From assembly GCA_905233625.1 (NCBI GenBank), contig CAJOFJ010000019.1, positions 1 through 64,000 on the forward strand: DNA of 64,000 nt, given 5' to 3'. This document shows positions 24,922 through 35,701 of the stretch, in pieces. Below the pieces are notes generated by a model, which saw only the letters and a program-made list of their open reading frames with translations, had not been told where the DNA came from and ran no database searches. Made by a program: the position numbers and the translations under genes. Within the stretch, counting starts at the first letter, position 1, and the number at the start of each line of letters is the position of its first letter. This DNA is from an uncultured Bacteroidales bacterium. GTDB lineage: Bacteria > Bacteroidota > Bacteroidia > Bacteroidales > WCHB1-69.

Positions 24922-26418
24922 TTATTTCACCTGTAGCTTTTTTGTCACTATACCTTTCATTGTCCGTACCTCCAGCAAATAAATGCCTTTCGGCAAAGTT
25001 TCAAGCGACAAAGTGGCCTGGTCTTCTCCCTCTCCATTCTTACACAACAAACTCTGTCCCAACATATTATAAATAGCAAGCTGTAAAATAGGCTCAGAAG
25101 CACTGATATAACAACTTGAAGAGGCGGGATTCGGATAAAGCACTAAACTTAAATTTTCGTGATTTGCGGACACAGCAGTCTGTGTTGAATCCGGCACATA
25201 ACATGGCAATTGTTCGGATGCCAACGTAACCACCGGACTGTAACCCACAAGTCCTAAATTTGCCTGGTCCGGCTGATGGAAAATCACACTCTCAGCGTAT
25301 GATTCTGTGTCCTCGCCCCAATAATTGCCAATCGCTGTCAAATTGCTGTTGGCATTGTTGTACAAGTCATATTCCTCGCCGCCATTGCCATTGTCATAGA
25401 TGCAGTTATATCCATAATCTTCTGCTGTACCCATATCGACAGAATGATAATAAATAGCTGTAACACCCCATAAATTTCCCGTGATAATATTCCGACGCAA
25501 CTTGGCGGCACAAGTCTCATCACTGCCATAAATGCTGATACCACTGCCACCATTCATCGGGTTTGTTTCCAAGTTATTGTCTCTGAAAATATTATCTTCA
25601 ATAATAGAATAAATATTGTTTCCCTGTTGATTATAACCGTAACGGTTGTTTTCGATGACATTGCCTCGAATGACCGCCTTGGTATTCCCCACATTCATCA
25701 GGTTTGCGATGACAATGCCGCCAGACATGGAAGAACAGCCAACAATAGTATTATCTTCAATGAAAATGGTATCGTTGACACTACCGGGTCCCAAGTTGAG
25801 TTGTGGCTGATTAACATTACTTAAAACATTGTGATAGAATTGGTTATTTCTGATAATTGGAGATCCCATCACATTAACTCCTGAATTAACCGCTGCTGAC
25901 TGATTATCATGAAAATAGCAATTCTGGATAATCGGATTGCAATTCATATATTTGATAACCTGTGAGTTGAAATAACGAAATTCGCAATTGTCAAAAGTTA
26001 TCGGGCTGTTGCTTACCAAAATCTGCTGGCAAAATTCCACCAACAAGTTGGAAAGTATGGAGACCTCAGCATCTTCAAAGCGCAGTTCGAAAAGGGTGGA
26101 TGACGCATCTGTGGTGACGCCACTGACAATCAGCTTATCATCTCGTGATGCACAGCGCACACATCCGTGCACTTGGATAGAAAGCTCCGCATCCATATAA
26201 ATTTCCATTGTGGAAGCATCCAGCAACAATGTATCATTAGCCGCCAAAGTCAAATCCTGATGCACCTCATATACTCCTGGTTGGGAGGAAGTGACCGTTC
26301 CAGAAGGGTCGTATAACAAATCATTGAAAGTCAATGTTATGCCCGTTCCCGGACTTACTATTTGTGCGTATGTGATGGTACAACAAGCACAAAAAACAAA
26401 AAGTAAAATTCTTTTCAT
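24922..26418 (-). CDS. Secreted parallel beta-helix protein with T9SS sorting domain
   Basis: This 498-residue protein has a signal peptide (RILLFVFCACCTITYA). Its long central region consists of right-handed beta-helix rungs recognisable by repeated I-x-x-N and N-x-F words (CNPIIQNCYFHDN, GSPIIRNNQFYHN, AVIRGNVIENNRYG). The C-terminus is a type A T9SS domain (LSLVLYPNPASSSCYISASE, then LPKGIYLLEVRT and TKKLQVK). It would be exported by the Sec system, then by T9SS to the cell surface or medium. The helix may bind or cleave polysaccharide, but no catalytic motif is identified. I start at ATG 26418; ATG 26424 would add two residues. Confidence 0.87.
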   Translation of the reverse strand: MKRILLFVFCACCTITYAQIVSPGTGITLTFNDLLYDPSGTVTSSQPGVYEVHQDLTLAANDTLLLDASTMEIYMDAELSIQVHGCVRCASRDDKLIVSGVTTDASSTLFELRFEDAEVSILSNLLVEFCQQILVSNSPITFDNCEFRYFNSQVIKYMNCNPIIQNCYFHDNQSAAVNSGVNVMGSPIIRNNQFYHNVLSNVNQPQLNLGPGSVNDTIFIEDNTIVGCSSMSGGIVIANLMNVGNTKAVIRGNVIENNRYGYNQQGNNIYSIIEDNIFRDNNLETNPMNGGSGISIYGSDETCAAKLRRNIITGNLWGVTAIYYHSVDMGTAEDYGYNCIYDNGNGGEEYDLYNNANSNLTAIGNYWGEDTESYAESVIFHQPDQANLGLVGYSPVVTLASEQLPCYVPDSTQTAVSANHENLSLVLYPNPASSSCYISASEPILQLAIYNMLGQSLLCKNGEGEDQATLSLETLPKGIYLLEVRTMKGIVTKKLQVK

Positions 26419-26437
26419 TATCATTAGATTACTTAAC

Positions 26438-26833
26438 TCAAAGTATTGTTATTTTTTCGGTATTAAAATCAACACTGAAGAAACGATTTTCTTTGCCATT
26501 GGTGATTCCTATTATCGGGGCACGCAATGTCTTATTATAGCGGCCTGCCTGCTCCATTACCTCCTGCGTAAGCTTGACATGCGGTGCTTTGCACTCCACC
26601 ACCATCCATGGCTTGCCCTCTTCGTCAAATACGACCAAATCATAACGGCGTGACAGTCCATTGACGGTAATTTCGCGTTCCACCGACAAGTGCGAAGCCG
26701 GAATATTCTTTACTGTGAGCAGAAACTGGATAAATTGTTGGCGCACCTCCTCTTCCGGCGTGGCAGGCACCCATTTCTTTCGCACAGGGTCGAAAAATTC
26801 CTTATTATTGCCTGTAATCCGCTGTCTGATCAT
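26438..26833 (-). CDS. HsdR N-terminal-like (PD-(D/E)XK) nuclease-fold protein
   Basis: This 131-residue protein corresponds to the stand-alone type I restriction HsdR N-terminal domain family. The fold's catalytic words are present: TPEEEVRQQFIQFLL near the start, then RRYDLVVFDEEGKPWMVVEC with AP after (D and ExK-like ECK). It begins MIRQRITGNNKEFFDPVRKK. Such single-domain proteins are widespread in Bacteroidota beside housekeeping genes and have no known restriction partner. No HsdM or HsdS is nearby. The true function is unknown. I start at ATG 26833; a TTG at 26848 is less likely. Confidence 0.85.
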   Translation of the reverse strand: MIRQRITGNNKEFFDPVRKKWVPATPEEEVRQQFIQFLLTVKNIPASHLSVEREITVNGLSRRYDLVVFDEEGKPWMVVECKAPHVKLTQEVMEQAGRYNKTLRAPIIGITNGKENRFFSVDFNTEKITIL

Positions 26834-26844
26834 AGAAGTAGAAT

Positions 26845-26913
26845 TCAAAGTTCAAAATTCAAATTATAATTTTCAACTTTCAGTTTTCAGTTTTCAACTT
26901 AAAAAAACTCCCC
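26845..26913. repeat. Low-complexity TTCAAAATTCAAA-type intergenic words
   Basis: Short near-repeats of AATTCAAAGTTC, AAAATTCAAA and TTTTCAGTTTTCAACTT fill this gap. Similar text is found at 45079-45180 and 63520-63650. No gene or hairpin is evident. Confidence 0.55.
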
Positions 26914-28011
26914 CTATACTTTATCCCGCAGATATATCTCTTCCAGCACCTTCTCCTCATTCTCCCAGCACAAGTCCTCCGCCGCCACCTTGCAGTTGGC
27001 CTTCATTTCGTCATACATTTGCTTGTCAGTCACCAGTCGGTTAATCTTTTCCGCAACATTTTCCGGCTGAAAATCCTCCACAATCAATCCCACCTGATAT
27101 TGCCCGACAATCCTTGCCCGCTCTATCAAATTGGAAACCACCATCGGCGTACCTGCCTTGATGTATTCAAAAAGTTTGTTAGGCAAACTGAAGCGCAAAT
27201 TCAAACTGAGGTCACGATCAAGGGCAATGCCTATATCGGCCATGTAGGTGTAATTGAACAGCATTTCCGGAGTCACACGTGGCACAAAACGCACCCGATG
27301 TTCCAAATGCAATTCTTTCACTCTGTCCTTCAATTGCGGAATCATGGTACCGTTGCCCACAATCAGCAACACCGCTTTCTCGTCAACAAAAGGCATGGCT
27401 TCCACCAATTCCTCACCTCCACGGCCTTCATTAATCCCATTGCCCTGAAGAATGATAATAGTTTTGTCTTCTGGTAATTGCAATGACGCACGTGTTTCCG
27501 TCACAGGAGGGGTGGCTTTCGGTGGAATATTGCGTACCAAATGCGGACGAATGCCATATTCCTCTTCATATTGGTCCACAATAGACTGACTGACCGTAAT
27601 GACATCCTTTAATTTCGGGAAACAGAATTTTTCAATACTTTGCCACACACGCTTTACAAACGGACGGTCGGCAATAGACAATTCCCCACAGAAATACTCG
27701 TGACTATCATATACCAATCGTTTTCTTTTCAGCTTACTAATCAAAACGTTAGGCAACAGCGTATCCAAATCATTGGCCACAAACAAGTCGAAATGATGAA
27801 ACAGCAGATAGAAAAACAGCCGGATATTGTATTCCGCATAAAAAAAAGCGCCTTTTCTGAACAGCAGGCGCATACGGTGCGTTTTATAAGCCCTTGGCGC
27901 CAAAACGGCGGAATCGCCGTAGCGACGGCCCACAAGGGTAACATCAAACCCGTTGCGTGTCAAAAAGTTACACACTTTATCGACACGCGGGTCTGTATAG
28001 AGGTCATTCAA
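26914..28011 (-). CDS. Glycosyltransferase family 4-like
   Basis: This 365-residue GT-B glycosyltransferase begins MNDLYTDPRVDKVCNFLTRN, a common opening in this family. The C-terminal nucleotide-sugar domain starts near 185 (KTIIILQGNGINEGRGGEEL, VLLIVGNGTMIPQLKDRV). It contains LPNKLFEYIKAGTPMVVSN, the acidic-residue motif that contacts the donor sugar. It would transfer a sugar to a cell-surface glycan at the cytoplasmic face. The acceptor is unknown. The start lies 3 bp after the secA stop, so the two may be co-transcribed, although the functions are unrelated. Confidence 0.9.
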   Translation of the reverse strand: MNDLYTDPRVDKVCNFLTRNGFDVTLVGRRYGDSAVLAPRAYKTHRMRLLFRKGAFFYAEYNIRLFFYLLFHHFDLFVANDLDTLLPNVLISKLKRKRLVYDSHEYFCGELSIADRPFVKRVWQSIEKFCFPKLKDVITVSQSIVDQYEEEYGIRPHLVRNIPPKATPPVTETRASLQLPEDKTIIILQGNGINEGRGGEELVEAMPFVDEKAVLLIVGNGTMIPQLKDRVKELHLEHRVRFVPRVTPEMLFNYTYMADIGIALDRDLSLNLRFSLPNKLFEYIKAGTPMVVSNLIERARIVGQYQVGLIVEDFQPENVAEKINRLVTDKQMYDEMKANCKVAAEDLCWENEEKVLEEIYLRDKV

Positions 28012-28013
28012 CT

Positions 28014-31000
28014 TTATTGTTCGTCTTTGCCATGGCAGTTTTTGTATTTCTTACCGCTACCACAGGGACAGGGGTCATTACGGCCCACTTTCTTCTCCAC
28101 GCGGACAGGTGCGCTGCCCTTGCCTCCGGGAGCCACCTGACGGCCACTGCCCACCTCCTGACGGCCGGTTTGCAACTTCTTGGCATCTGACTCCGGCAGC
28201 TTGGCCTCTTTCACCTGAGCGTTTTCGGAAATCGGAATTGTACCCTTGGTCAGGAACGAAACAATCTCTGTACTAATACGTTCCAGCATCTGTTCAAACA
28301 AGCTGGCCGACTCAAGTTTATAAATCAACAGCGGGTCTTTTTGCTCGTAAGAGGCATTCTGCACCGATTGTTTCAAATCGTCCAAATCACGGAGATGCTC
28401 TTTCCATGCATTGTCGATAACTGCCAGGGTGATACCTTTTTCAATGGACAAACCCACCTCACGACCCTTGGTCTCATATGATTTCTTCAGCGGAGCCACC
28501 ACCGTCAGGGTTTTGAATCCATCGGTAAACGGAATGGCAATATTCTGGAAGCGATCGCCCTGCTCCAAATATACCCTCTCAATAATCGGGTAAGCCATAT
28601 TGCTCAGCTGCTGTATTTTAGCCTTATAATGCTCATAAATGAAGGGGAACAGCTCATCGGCCAGTTTCTGGGGACGCTCCTGCAGGAAGCGGTCGGAATC
28701 GAACGGAGACTCGCAGCCGAAAGTGGTGATCATCTCCTGGCAGAATCCCTCGTAATCCTTGGCACCCCAGTTGTTCTCCACTACCATCACACACACATCA
28801 TAGAACATCTCAGAAATATCAATGGCCAAGCGGTCACCGAACAAAGCATTACGACGTTTGTTGTAGATATTGCTACGCTGATGGTTCATCACGTCGTCGT
28901 ACTCCAGCAAACGCTTACGGATACCGAAGTTGTTTTCCTCCACTTTCTTCTGGGCTCTCTCGATAGATTTGGTAATCATGCTATGCTGAATCACTTCTCC
29001 CTCCTGCAGACCCAGGGTATCCATCACCTTGGCGATACGGTCGGAGCCGAACAGACGCATCAGGTTGTCTTCGAGGGACACATAGAACTGGGAGCTACCG
29101 GGGTCACCCTGACGACCGGCACGACCACGCAGCTGGCGGTCCACACGACGCGAATCGTGGCGCTCCGTACCAATGATGGCCAAACCGCCCTTCTCCTTGA
29201 TGCCGGGTCCTAACTTGATATCGGTACCACGACCTGCCATGTTGGTAGAGATGGTCACCGTACCCGCCTGACCAGCCTCGGCCACAATGTCAGCCTCTTT
29301 CTTGTGCAACTTGGCGTTCAGCACATTGTGTACAATACGGCGACGAGTCAAAATATTGGAAAGCAACTCAGAATCTTCTACCGAGGTGGTACCTACCAGC
29401 ACAGGGCGGCCTTCCTCGTGCAGTTCCAGAATCTTGTCCACCACGGCGGCCAGCTTTTCGCGCTTGGTCTTATAGACCATATCCTCTGCATCAATACGGG
29501 CGATAGGACGGTTGGTTGGGATCACCACCACATCCAGCTTGTAGATATTCCAGAACTCACCAGCCTCGGTTTCAGCGGTACCGGTCATACCCGACAGTTT
29601 CTTGTACATTCTGAAATAGTTCTGCAAAGTAATGGTAGCGTAAGTCTGCGTGGCGGCTTCCACCTTCACATTTTCCTTGGCCTCGATAGCCTGGTGCAAA
29701 CCATCAGAATAACGGCGGCCTTCCATGATACGGCCTGTCTGCTCGTCCACAATCTTCACCTTGCCGTCAATGATGACATATTCCACATCCTTTTCGAACA
29801 TGGTATAAGCTTTCAGCAACTGATGGATGGTATGAATACGCTCCGAAGCGATGGAGAAATTACGGTAAATCTCGTTTTTGCGTTCCTGCTTGGCCTGCTG
29901 ATCAAGGTCTTCTTTCTCCAGTTCTGCAATCTCAGCACCCACATCCGGCATGATGAACATCTTGGCCTCTTCCGCATCCTTGGAAATCAGTTCGATACCC
30001 TTATCCATGATATCGACGGTATTCTGTTTTTCCTCAATCACAAAATACAACTCGTCATCAATAAGGTGCATATTTCTATTCTGCTCCTGCATGAAGAATC
30101 CTTCGGTCTTCAGCAATATCTGCTTGATACCCTGCTCGCTGAGGAACTTGATCAAAGCCTTGTTTTTCGGCAGACCGCGCTGGGCACGGAGCAAGAGCAT
30201 GGCACCTTCGTCTGTCGGTTTCGGATCGGGATTCTCAGCCAGCAACTTCTTGGCTTTGGTCAGAATTTCAGCCACATAAACCTTCTGGGCATTGTATAAT
30301 TTCTCCACAACAGGTTTGTAGAGGTCGAATTCCTGCTGGTCGCCACGTGGGGTAGGACCTGAAATGATCAAAGGCGTACGGGCATCGTCAATCAACACGG
30401 AGTCCACCTCATCGACGATGGCGAAGTTGTGCGGACGCTGCACCAGCTCAGTAATGTTACGGGCCATGTTGTCACGCAAGTAGTCGAAACCAAACTCGTT
30501 GTTGGTACCATAAGTAATATCCGCGGCGTAAGCTTTGCGGCGGGCCTCGGAATTCGGCTCGTGCTTATCGATACAGTCCACTGTCAAACCATGGAATTCG
30601 TACAACAAACCCATCCACTCGGCATCACGCTTGGCCAGATAGTCGTTTACGGTCACCACATGTACACCCTTGCCTGGAAGCGCGTTGAGATAAACCGGCA
30701 AAGTAGCTACCAAGGTTTTACCTTCACCCGTGGCCATCTCAGCAATCTTGCCCTGATGCAATACCGTACCACCAATCAGCTGCACATCATAGTGGCACAT
30801 ATCCCATTTGATCATGTTGCCACCAGCGGACCATGTATTGTGGTAACGGGCCTTGTCGTCCACAATCTCAATGCAGTTTCTGTAGGCGGCAATATCCCTG
30901 TCCATCTGGGTGGCGGTCACTTCCACGATTTCATTGTCTTTGAAACGGCGGGCAGTCTCCTTCATCACCGCGAAAGCCTGCGGCAGAATATCATCCAGCA

Positions 31001-31304
31001 CTTCCTGCGTTTTCTTGTAGGAACGGTTTTCCAAGTTTTCCAATTCCTTGTAAAAATCCTCTTTCTCCTTGATGGGAATATCGTAATTGTTATCGAGATA
31101 GTCCTTGATTTCGGCTATTCTGTCCTCTTCCTCCTTCACCGTTTCCGCAATTCTCTGCTTGAATTCCACGGTTTTGTGACGCAACTCGTCATTGGAGAGA
31201 TTCTTGATGGTCTCGTATGCTGCCAGCGTTTTCTCGAGATAAGGCTTCAACTCTTTCATATCTCGGTCAGCCTTGGTCCCGAAAAGTTTACTTAAAAAAC
31301 TCAT
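28014..31304 (-). CDS. secA: Preprotein translocase ATPase SecA
   Basis: This 1096-residue motor of the Sec pathway is intact. Walker A ([14 protein letters not shown]) and Walker B ([20 protein letters not shown]) are present, as are the helicase motifs [13 protein letters not shown] and [15 protein letters not shown]. The C-terminal SEC-C zinc motif is [19 protein letters not shown]. The protein is longer than E. coli SecA because of lineage insertions (for example [20 protein letters not shown]), as is usual in Bacteroidota. It works at the inner membrane with SecYEG and feeds the T9SS cargo seen in this window. The TACCTTTG promoter is at 31330-31337. Confidence 0.98.
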   Translation of the reverse strand: MSFLSKLFGTKADRDMKELKPYLEKTLAAYETIKNLSNDELRHKTVEFKQRIAETVKEEEDRIAEIKDYLDNNYDIPIKEKEDFYKELENLENRSYKKTQEVLDDILPQAFAVMKETARRFKDNEIVEVTATQMDRDIAAYRNCIEIVDDKARYHNTWSAGGNMIKWDMCHYDVQLIGGTVLHQGKIAEMATGEGKTLVATLPVYLNALPGKGVHVVTVNDYLAKRDAEWMGLLYEFHGLTVDCIDKHEPNSEARRKAYAADITYGTNNEFGFDYLRDNMARNITELVQRPHNFAIVDEVDSVLIDDARTPLIISGPTPRGDQQEFDLYKPVVEKLYNAQKVYVAEILTKAKKLLAENPDPKPTDEGAMLLLRAQRGLPKNKALIKFLSEQGIKQILLKTEGFFMQEQNRNMHLIDDELYFVIEEKQNTVDIMDKGIELISKDAEEAKMFIMPDVGAEIAELEKEDLDQQAKQERKNEIYRNFSIASERIHTIHQLLKAYTMFEKDVEYVIIDGKVKIVDEQTGRIMEGRRYSDGLHQAIEAKENVKVEAATQTYATITLQNYFRMYKKLSGMTGTAETEAGEFWNIYKLDVVVIPTNRPIARIDAEDMVYKTKREKLAAVVDKILELHEEGRPVLVGTTSVEDSELLSNILTRRRIVHNVLNAKLHKKEADIVAEAGQAGTVTISTNMAGRGTDIKLGPGIKEKGGLAIIGTERHDSRRVDRQLRGRAGRQGDPGSSQFYVSLEDNLMRLFGSDRIAKVMDTLGLQEGEVIQHSMITKSIERAQKKVEENNFGIRKRLLEYDDVMNHQRSNIYNKRRNALFGDRLAIDISEMFYDVCVMVVENNWGAKDYEGFCQEMITTFGCESPFDSDRFLQERPQKLADELFPFIYEHYKAKIQQLSNMAYPIIERVYLEQGDRFQNIAIPFTDGFKTLTVVAPLKKSYETKGREVGLSIEKGITLAVIDNAWKEHLRDLDDLKQSVQNASYEQKDPLLIYKLESASLFEQMLERISTEIVSFLTKGTIPISENAQVKEAKLPESDAKKLQTGRQEVGSGRQVAPGGKGSAPVRVEKKVGRNDPCPCGSGKKYKNCHGKDEQ

Positions 31305-31329
31305 TATTGTCTATTTTAAAATTAGGGTG

Positions 31330-31337
31330 CAAAGGTA
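31330..31337 (-). promoter_or_regulatory. -7 box for secA
   Basis: TACCTTTG on the minus strand, 25 bp before the secA ATG at 31304. Confidence 0.6.
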
Positions 31338-31366
31338 CGGAAATTTTCCCGAATAAAGCATCTCTA

Positions 31367-33925
31367 CTATTCTAAAATCATCTCATCGCAGAAAATATAC
31401 GACGGCTGGCCAGGGGCCTGATGCCAAGAAGGCAAATTACCTCCGTTCTTCACCACCACACGAACATAGCGGCTCTTGAGGGAAAGCTCGTCTTCCTGAA
31501 GCGTGAAGATGCCCGTCTTTTCAGCGGTATATTCCACATTCGGCACTGTTAAAATTTTGTATAACTGATAATTAACACCGTCTTTTGAGCTATATAATTC
31601 CACCGTCTGCGGACACATAATCCAATCATGGATATTTTGCAAGAAACGGGTCTTGAAACTATGGAGAACCGTGGGTTTGCCAAAATCAAACACTACATCA
31701 ATATCGTTGCCCCAATAGCCCTGCCAGCAACCATCAAGATAACTTTCGCTGCCGATAACGCCATCTGCCAGTCCCATTTTTCCTGAAGCAGCATACTGTG
31801 GCCGGTATTCCGAATAGGCGGTATTCAGTTGGCTGATTTTATGCAAAGCCTTGTGTATCAGGATATATTTTTCTGATAAAACTTTCTCCTTGAAGGGATT
31901 AAAACACATCGCACGAACGGTGGCGGACTGTGAAAGTACGAGGGGAGCTTTATATTTCTCACCTAATTGCGGTTCGCGACCATCCACTGTATAGTAAATC
32001 TCCTGATCATTGAAAAGGGTTCTCATACTTACAACCACTTCATTCTTAGTATTTTGCTCTGAAGATATGACGACATGACAGGGAATATCCATCAGTTCTT
32101 GTGCCAACTGATTATACCGCTCCTCTACGATGTTTCTGCAATAAGGACGGCACTCTTCATCCCACAGCTTCATATAGGCTAACTTGGTTTCATGCAGCAA
32201 GTTGACCGTTGTTTGTATATCATCTTTTATTTCCTGTTCCGAAAACCGCTCATTGCCTTGCAGGCGCTGACTGATTTTATAACGTAAGATGCCGATTTTG
32301 GAGGCGGTCTGCAGCCTGAGGCACACATAGCTGGCTATCCGCTTGGCCGCATCATATTGGGGCTCCTGCAAGTTAATGGCCCCGGAGGACAGGTATTTTT
32401 CTTTCTGCTTTTCAATCAGCTGGCAGGTATGCAGATACTGCTGATACGTGGCCTCGCTGATTTTCGAAGGATAGAAATCCCACACACTTTCATAAAGGGC
32501 CAGGCTGTTGAAGAAATTAGGGATTTCAACATGCTCCAGTTCCTTCATCAGCTGGAAATCATTATCAGGCACTTCAAAAGCGGTAGCAAAAGCCTCATTG
32601 AAAGTTTTCAATCTATCTTCTCGCTCCTGATTGGCTTTGACCGGCTCAGTTTGTCGGATGGGTTGCCAGCTCATTTCGGCAGCCCAGGCCATGCCGTGCC
32701 AGGTGCTGTTGAACAGTGATTCGCCCGAATCATCCCAGGCCGTGTTCATCATACCGATAGCCCCATGCTGATAGCCATCGCGCACCAGATTGGCTATGTT
32801 TTTGGTATAGGTCTCCTCGCTCGGAAAGACGGAGCCCCACATGCTCATGCCAGGCGCTACCATAAATTCAAGTCCCTGTTTCTCAAATGGTTCCATCATA
32901 TCTACATAGCTGTCAGAAGGAGAATAACTCCACACCAACATCAGCATGTCTTTGGGCAACTGGGAAGTAATCACCGGGTCTTTGGCGGCTATATCGCCCC
33001 ACATCATCACTTTTTTGCCTAATGGTTTCAGCACATCGTACACCCACTGGATATGGCGGGCATAAACCTGCGACGCTCCCCCGTTTTGCTCCACATAATC
33101 CTTGGCCCGACCGCTACCCAAAGCCTCGGTTTCATCACAATTGATATTGAAAAAAGGTGACTGGTAAGCCTTAGCCACCGTTTCCAACTCATAACGCAAA
33201 AACTCGTAAGTCTTGGGCTCTCCCGGATTCCAATTGAATTTGGTATCCGCCATGTTCTGGTAAAAAGGAATCCTGAAGGTCTCCTCGGCATGGGCCAAAC
33301 ACTGCTGGTTGCCGAAAATTTCAATATGAAATAATTTGGCATAGTCTTCTAACTCTCTGATTTCCATATCAGTAAGTCCGTCTGTAGGCGAAATATCCGG
33401 ATATTGGTCCAGTTTGAAAACATGTTCAGTATAAAGATTGAAAAAATTCAGCTTATACTCGGCGAGGGTTGCGATAACCCGTTTCAGGAACTCCATATTC
33501 GGAATGGGACCACGGCTAATATCATCCATCCAGCCACGGTATTTCAGTTTGGGATAATCCACAATCTTCATGCAAGGAATATTTACAGCTCTTGTCTCAT
33601 CACTGAAATAGCGCAGCATCTGCTTCACACTCTGTTGTCCATAAAACAGACCCTGTTCCGTAATCGCCTGAATCAAAATTTTATCCGCTTGTACCTCCAA
33701 AATATAACCTTGGTCGGCATTGGTGTCAACAGGAAATGAAATTATCAATTGCGTTTCGATAACAGGCTGCTGGTAATCCTTCAAACTATAATAGCCCTCC
33801 TGAAAAGTCACGTGCTGAGGAGTGGGGATAATACCTGTTTTACTAGGAACAAGGAGATACTTCTGTGCTTGCGCGACCTGGAAACCAAGCAAAGCTAAAA
33901 TAATGACTATAAAATATTTACGCAT
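31367..33925 (-). CDS. Secreted GH20 beta-N-acetylhexosaminidase
   Basis: This 852-residue enzyme has a signal peptide (KYFIVIILALLGFQVAQA). Next come the GH20 domain-2 region (LFYGQQSVKQMLRY) and the catalytic GH20 barrel (about 130-470). The catalytic Asp-Glu pair is in FFNINCDETEALGSG, and MMWGDIAAKD with the aromatic floor residues follows. C-terminal to it are a chitobiase/FN3-like region (IYYTVDGREPQLGEKYKAPL) and a F5/8-type carbohydrate-binding module (VVFDFGKPTVLHSFKTRFLQ). It removes terminal N-acetylglucosamine or galactosamine from glycans such as mucin or host N-glycans. I start at MRKYF (33925); an upstream ATG at 33940 adds five residues. Confidence 0.93.
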   Translation of the reverse strand: MRKYFIVIILALLGFQVAQAQKYLLVPSKTGIIPTPQHVTFQEGYYSLKDYQQPVIETQLIISFPVDTNADQGYILEVQADKILIQAITEQGLFYGQQSVKQMLRYFSDETRAVNIPCMKIVDYPKLKYRGWMDDISRGPIPNMEFLKRVIATLAEYKLNFFNLYTEHVFKLDQYPDISPTDGLTDMEIRELEDYAKLFHIEIFGNQQCLAHAEETFRIPFYQNMADTKFNWNPGEPKTYEFLRYELETVAKAYQSPFFNINCDETEALGSGRAKDYVEQNGGASQVYARHIQWVYDVLKPLGKKVMMWGDIAAKDPVITSQLPKDMLMLVWSYSPSDSYVDMMEPFEKQGLEFMVAPGMSMWGSVFPSEETYTKNIANLVRDGYQHGAIGMMNTAWDDSGESLFNSTWHGMAWAAEMSWQPIRQTEPVKANQEREDRLKTFNEAFATAFEVPDNDFQLMKELEHVEIPNFFNSLALYESVWDFYPSKISEATYQQYLHTCQLIEKQKEKYLSSGAINLQEPQYDAAKRIASYVCLRLQTASKIGILRYKISQRLQGNERFSEQEIKDDIQTTVNLLHETKLAYMKLWDEECRPYCRNIVEERYNQLAQELMDIPCHVVISSEQNTKNEVVVSMRTLFNDQEIYYTVDGREPQLGEKYKAPLVLSQSATVRAMCFNPFKEKVLSEKYILIHKALHKISQLNTAYSEYRPQYAASGKMGLADGVIGSESYLDGCWQGYWGNDIDVVFDFGKPTVLHSFKTRFLQNIHDWIMCPQTVELYSSKDGVNYQLYKILTVPNVEYTAEKTGIFTLQEDELSLKSRYVRVVVKNGGNLPSWHQAPGQPSYIFCDEMILE

Positions 33926-33946
33926 ATAATTATTTTTCATTCAATC

Positions 33947-35701
33947 TCAATTGTGCTTTTCTACAATGTTGTCATAATCGACTTCACCCCCGATAATTCG
34001 GCGGCTTTTTCGAAAGGAAGATGACAAAACATTCTGCTCTTCCAACGCCCATTGGCTATTGATGTCGGCAAGATAGAGCAACAACTGTGGTATGTTATCG
34101 GACATTAATGGTCGGCTTGTCGCAGCCTTAATTGAAACTATGATCTCGGGGTGAGCCTCAAAGTAACGTTGCGAGCACCATATCCACATAGGGACTTCGT
34201 ACTCGTTGCGAGCCTGAAACTTGTCGGGCTTCTGAAAAAGTCTCCCTTGTACAGGAAGATCGTCATAAACTTCTTCCCCATGGTCAGAAATGAAAACCAC
34301 AATTGATTCCATGCTCTCATAGAATAACAAAAGGCTGTCAAGCACACGGTCATTGTACTGTGTAGCATTGTCATAATGCATTACTGTCAACACAGAATTT
34401 TTGTCAAGACCACGGTCGGCGTAGTCTTCGACAGAGAAAAAAGACTCCTCGTTTGGATAACGGAGACTATAATCAAAATGCTGTCCTTTGAGATGGATGA
34501 TGTCAAGAGTAAACGGAATAGCAGATTTCTTGGCATAATATTCTGATAATTGGCGCACAATACCCATATCTCTCTGTGAGAACCGACTATTACGATAGGA
34601 AAAGAGAGAATCGCTCATTTCCCTATCAGATAGGAAAAAATTTCCGGTCTCACTGGTAGTTCCAGAAAAGAATCCTTTTATCCTATATTGATTAGAGAAG
34701 AATGTCACCTCGTAGCCTGCCCGTCGAAAGAGGATTGGGAAGAGTACGCGATTGGCTAAGGTTCTGTCAGGATCATTGGGACCTACGGCAAAAAGATGGA
34801 GAATAGCATTACTTGTAATATTCCATGGAGTCACTACATCTGTAAAAGGAAATAATTCCCCGTTCTCCATACGCCGTTGTTGCAATGGAGTGGTAGGAAG
34901 AGAATACCCATAGAGAGAGGAGTGATGCTTGTTGAAGCTCTCGCCGATGACAAGCACAATATGTGGAGAGCGATGGCTTGTGCTGTCGATAGTGGCACCA
35001 TAAGTATTGGCTCGCAACAATCCCATAGCTCGAGTGGACACGTTAGTTGTTTGCCACGAATATGCAAGCCGGTGCAATGGCGTGGGCATATCTTGATGAT
35101 AGTTGCGGAAAATAAGACTTTCCACAACATCAGAATTTGCACCAGGCCCGAAAAATTGCAGGAAACGCATTGTTGCTGGCAATTCGACTATCAGGCAGAT
35201 TATCAGGAGTGTTGTAACCACTATACTGACATATCGCCTCTTGGGAAAAAGTTGGAGAAACCAAGTTTCAAGCTTGAATCTTACTGCAGGAATATAAGTC
35301 AAGGGATACAAAATACCCACAAGCAAAAGTCCGATGATACGCCATTGGAGGAAAACATTCGGACTTATGAAAGTAGACAGGAACTCACTGGCCTCCGAAA
35401 GATTTGTCTGCGAAATAACACTAAAGATGTGGGGAGATATTGGTACTTTAAGGTAAATCTGACAATAAGCATCTACCAGACACACTGCCACCACAGCTTC
35501 TCCAATTACAACTTGCACCACTATACGAAAAATTCCAGGCAAAAAAGATGTTGGAACGCTGAGAAGAAAAGCTGTCAGGAGAGGAGTGGTAAGAGTATGC
35601 CACGACAAGTTTTTTGTGCAAATCAGACAGGCTGTCAGGATCGTGAAAAACAGGTATCCAAATTGCCACCGATTTTTATTGGAAGAATCAGCGATTTGCA
35701 T
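33947..35701 (-). CDS. Phosphoethanolamine transferase-like membrane sulfatase-fold protein
   Basis: This 584-residue protein has about five N-terminal membrane helices (to about residue 190) and a periplasmic sulfatase-fold domain. Metal and active-site words include VLVIGESFNKHHSSLYGYSL, the Thr-containing TPWNITSNAILHLF, DIIHLKGQHFDY and VFISDHGEE. These match EptA/CptA/OpgE-type enzymes, which move phosphoethanolamine from phosphatidylethanolamine to lipid A or glycan. The acceptor is unknown. Modification of lipid A can alter resistance to cationic peptides. The start codon overlaps the stop of the upstream lipoprotein gene (TAATG), so the pair is an operon. Confidence 0.87.
   Translation of the reverse strand: MQIADSSNKNRWQFGYLFFTILTACLICTKNLSWHTLTTPLLTAFLLSVPTSFLPGIFRIVVQVVIGEAVVAVCLVDAYCQIYLKVPISPHIFSVISQTNLSEASEFLSTFISPNVFLQWRIIGLLLVGILYPLTYIPAVRFKLETWFLQLFPKRRYVSIVVTTLLIICLIVELPATMRFLQFFGPGANSDVVESLIFRNYHQDMPTPLHRLAYSWQTTNVSTRAMGLLRANTYGATIDSTSHRSPHIVLVIGESFNKHHSSLYGYSLPTTPLQQRRMENGELFPFTDVVTPWNITSNAILHLFAVGPNDPDRTLANRVLFPILFRRAGYEVTFFSNQYRIKGFFSGTTSETGNFFLSDREMSDSLFSYRNSRFSQRDMGIVRQLSEYYAKKSAIPFTLDIIHLKGQHFDYSLRYPNEESFFSVEDYADRGLDKNSVLTVMHYDNATQYNDRVLDSLLLFYESMESIVVFISDHGEEVYDDLPVQGRLFQKPDKFQARNEYEVPMWIWCSQRYFEAHPEIIVSIKAATSRPLMSDNIPQLLLYLADINSQWALEEQNVLSSSFRKSRRIIGGEVDYDNIVEKHN

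Noticed and set aside
26438-26833. Restriction-modification system
   Set aside because: Only the HsdR N-terminal-like domain is present, with no helicase, methylase or specificity gene; stand-alone copies are usual.
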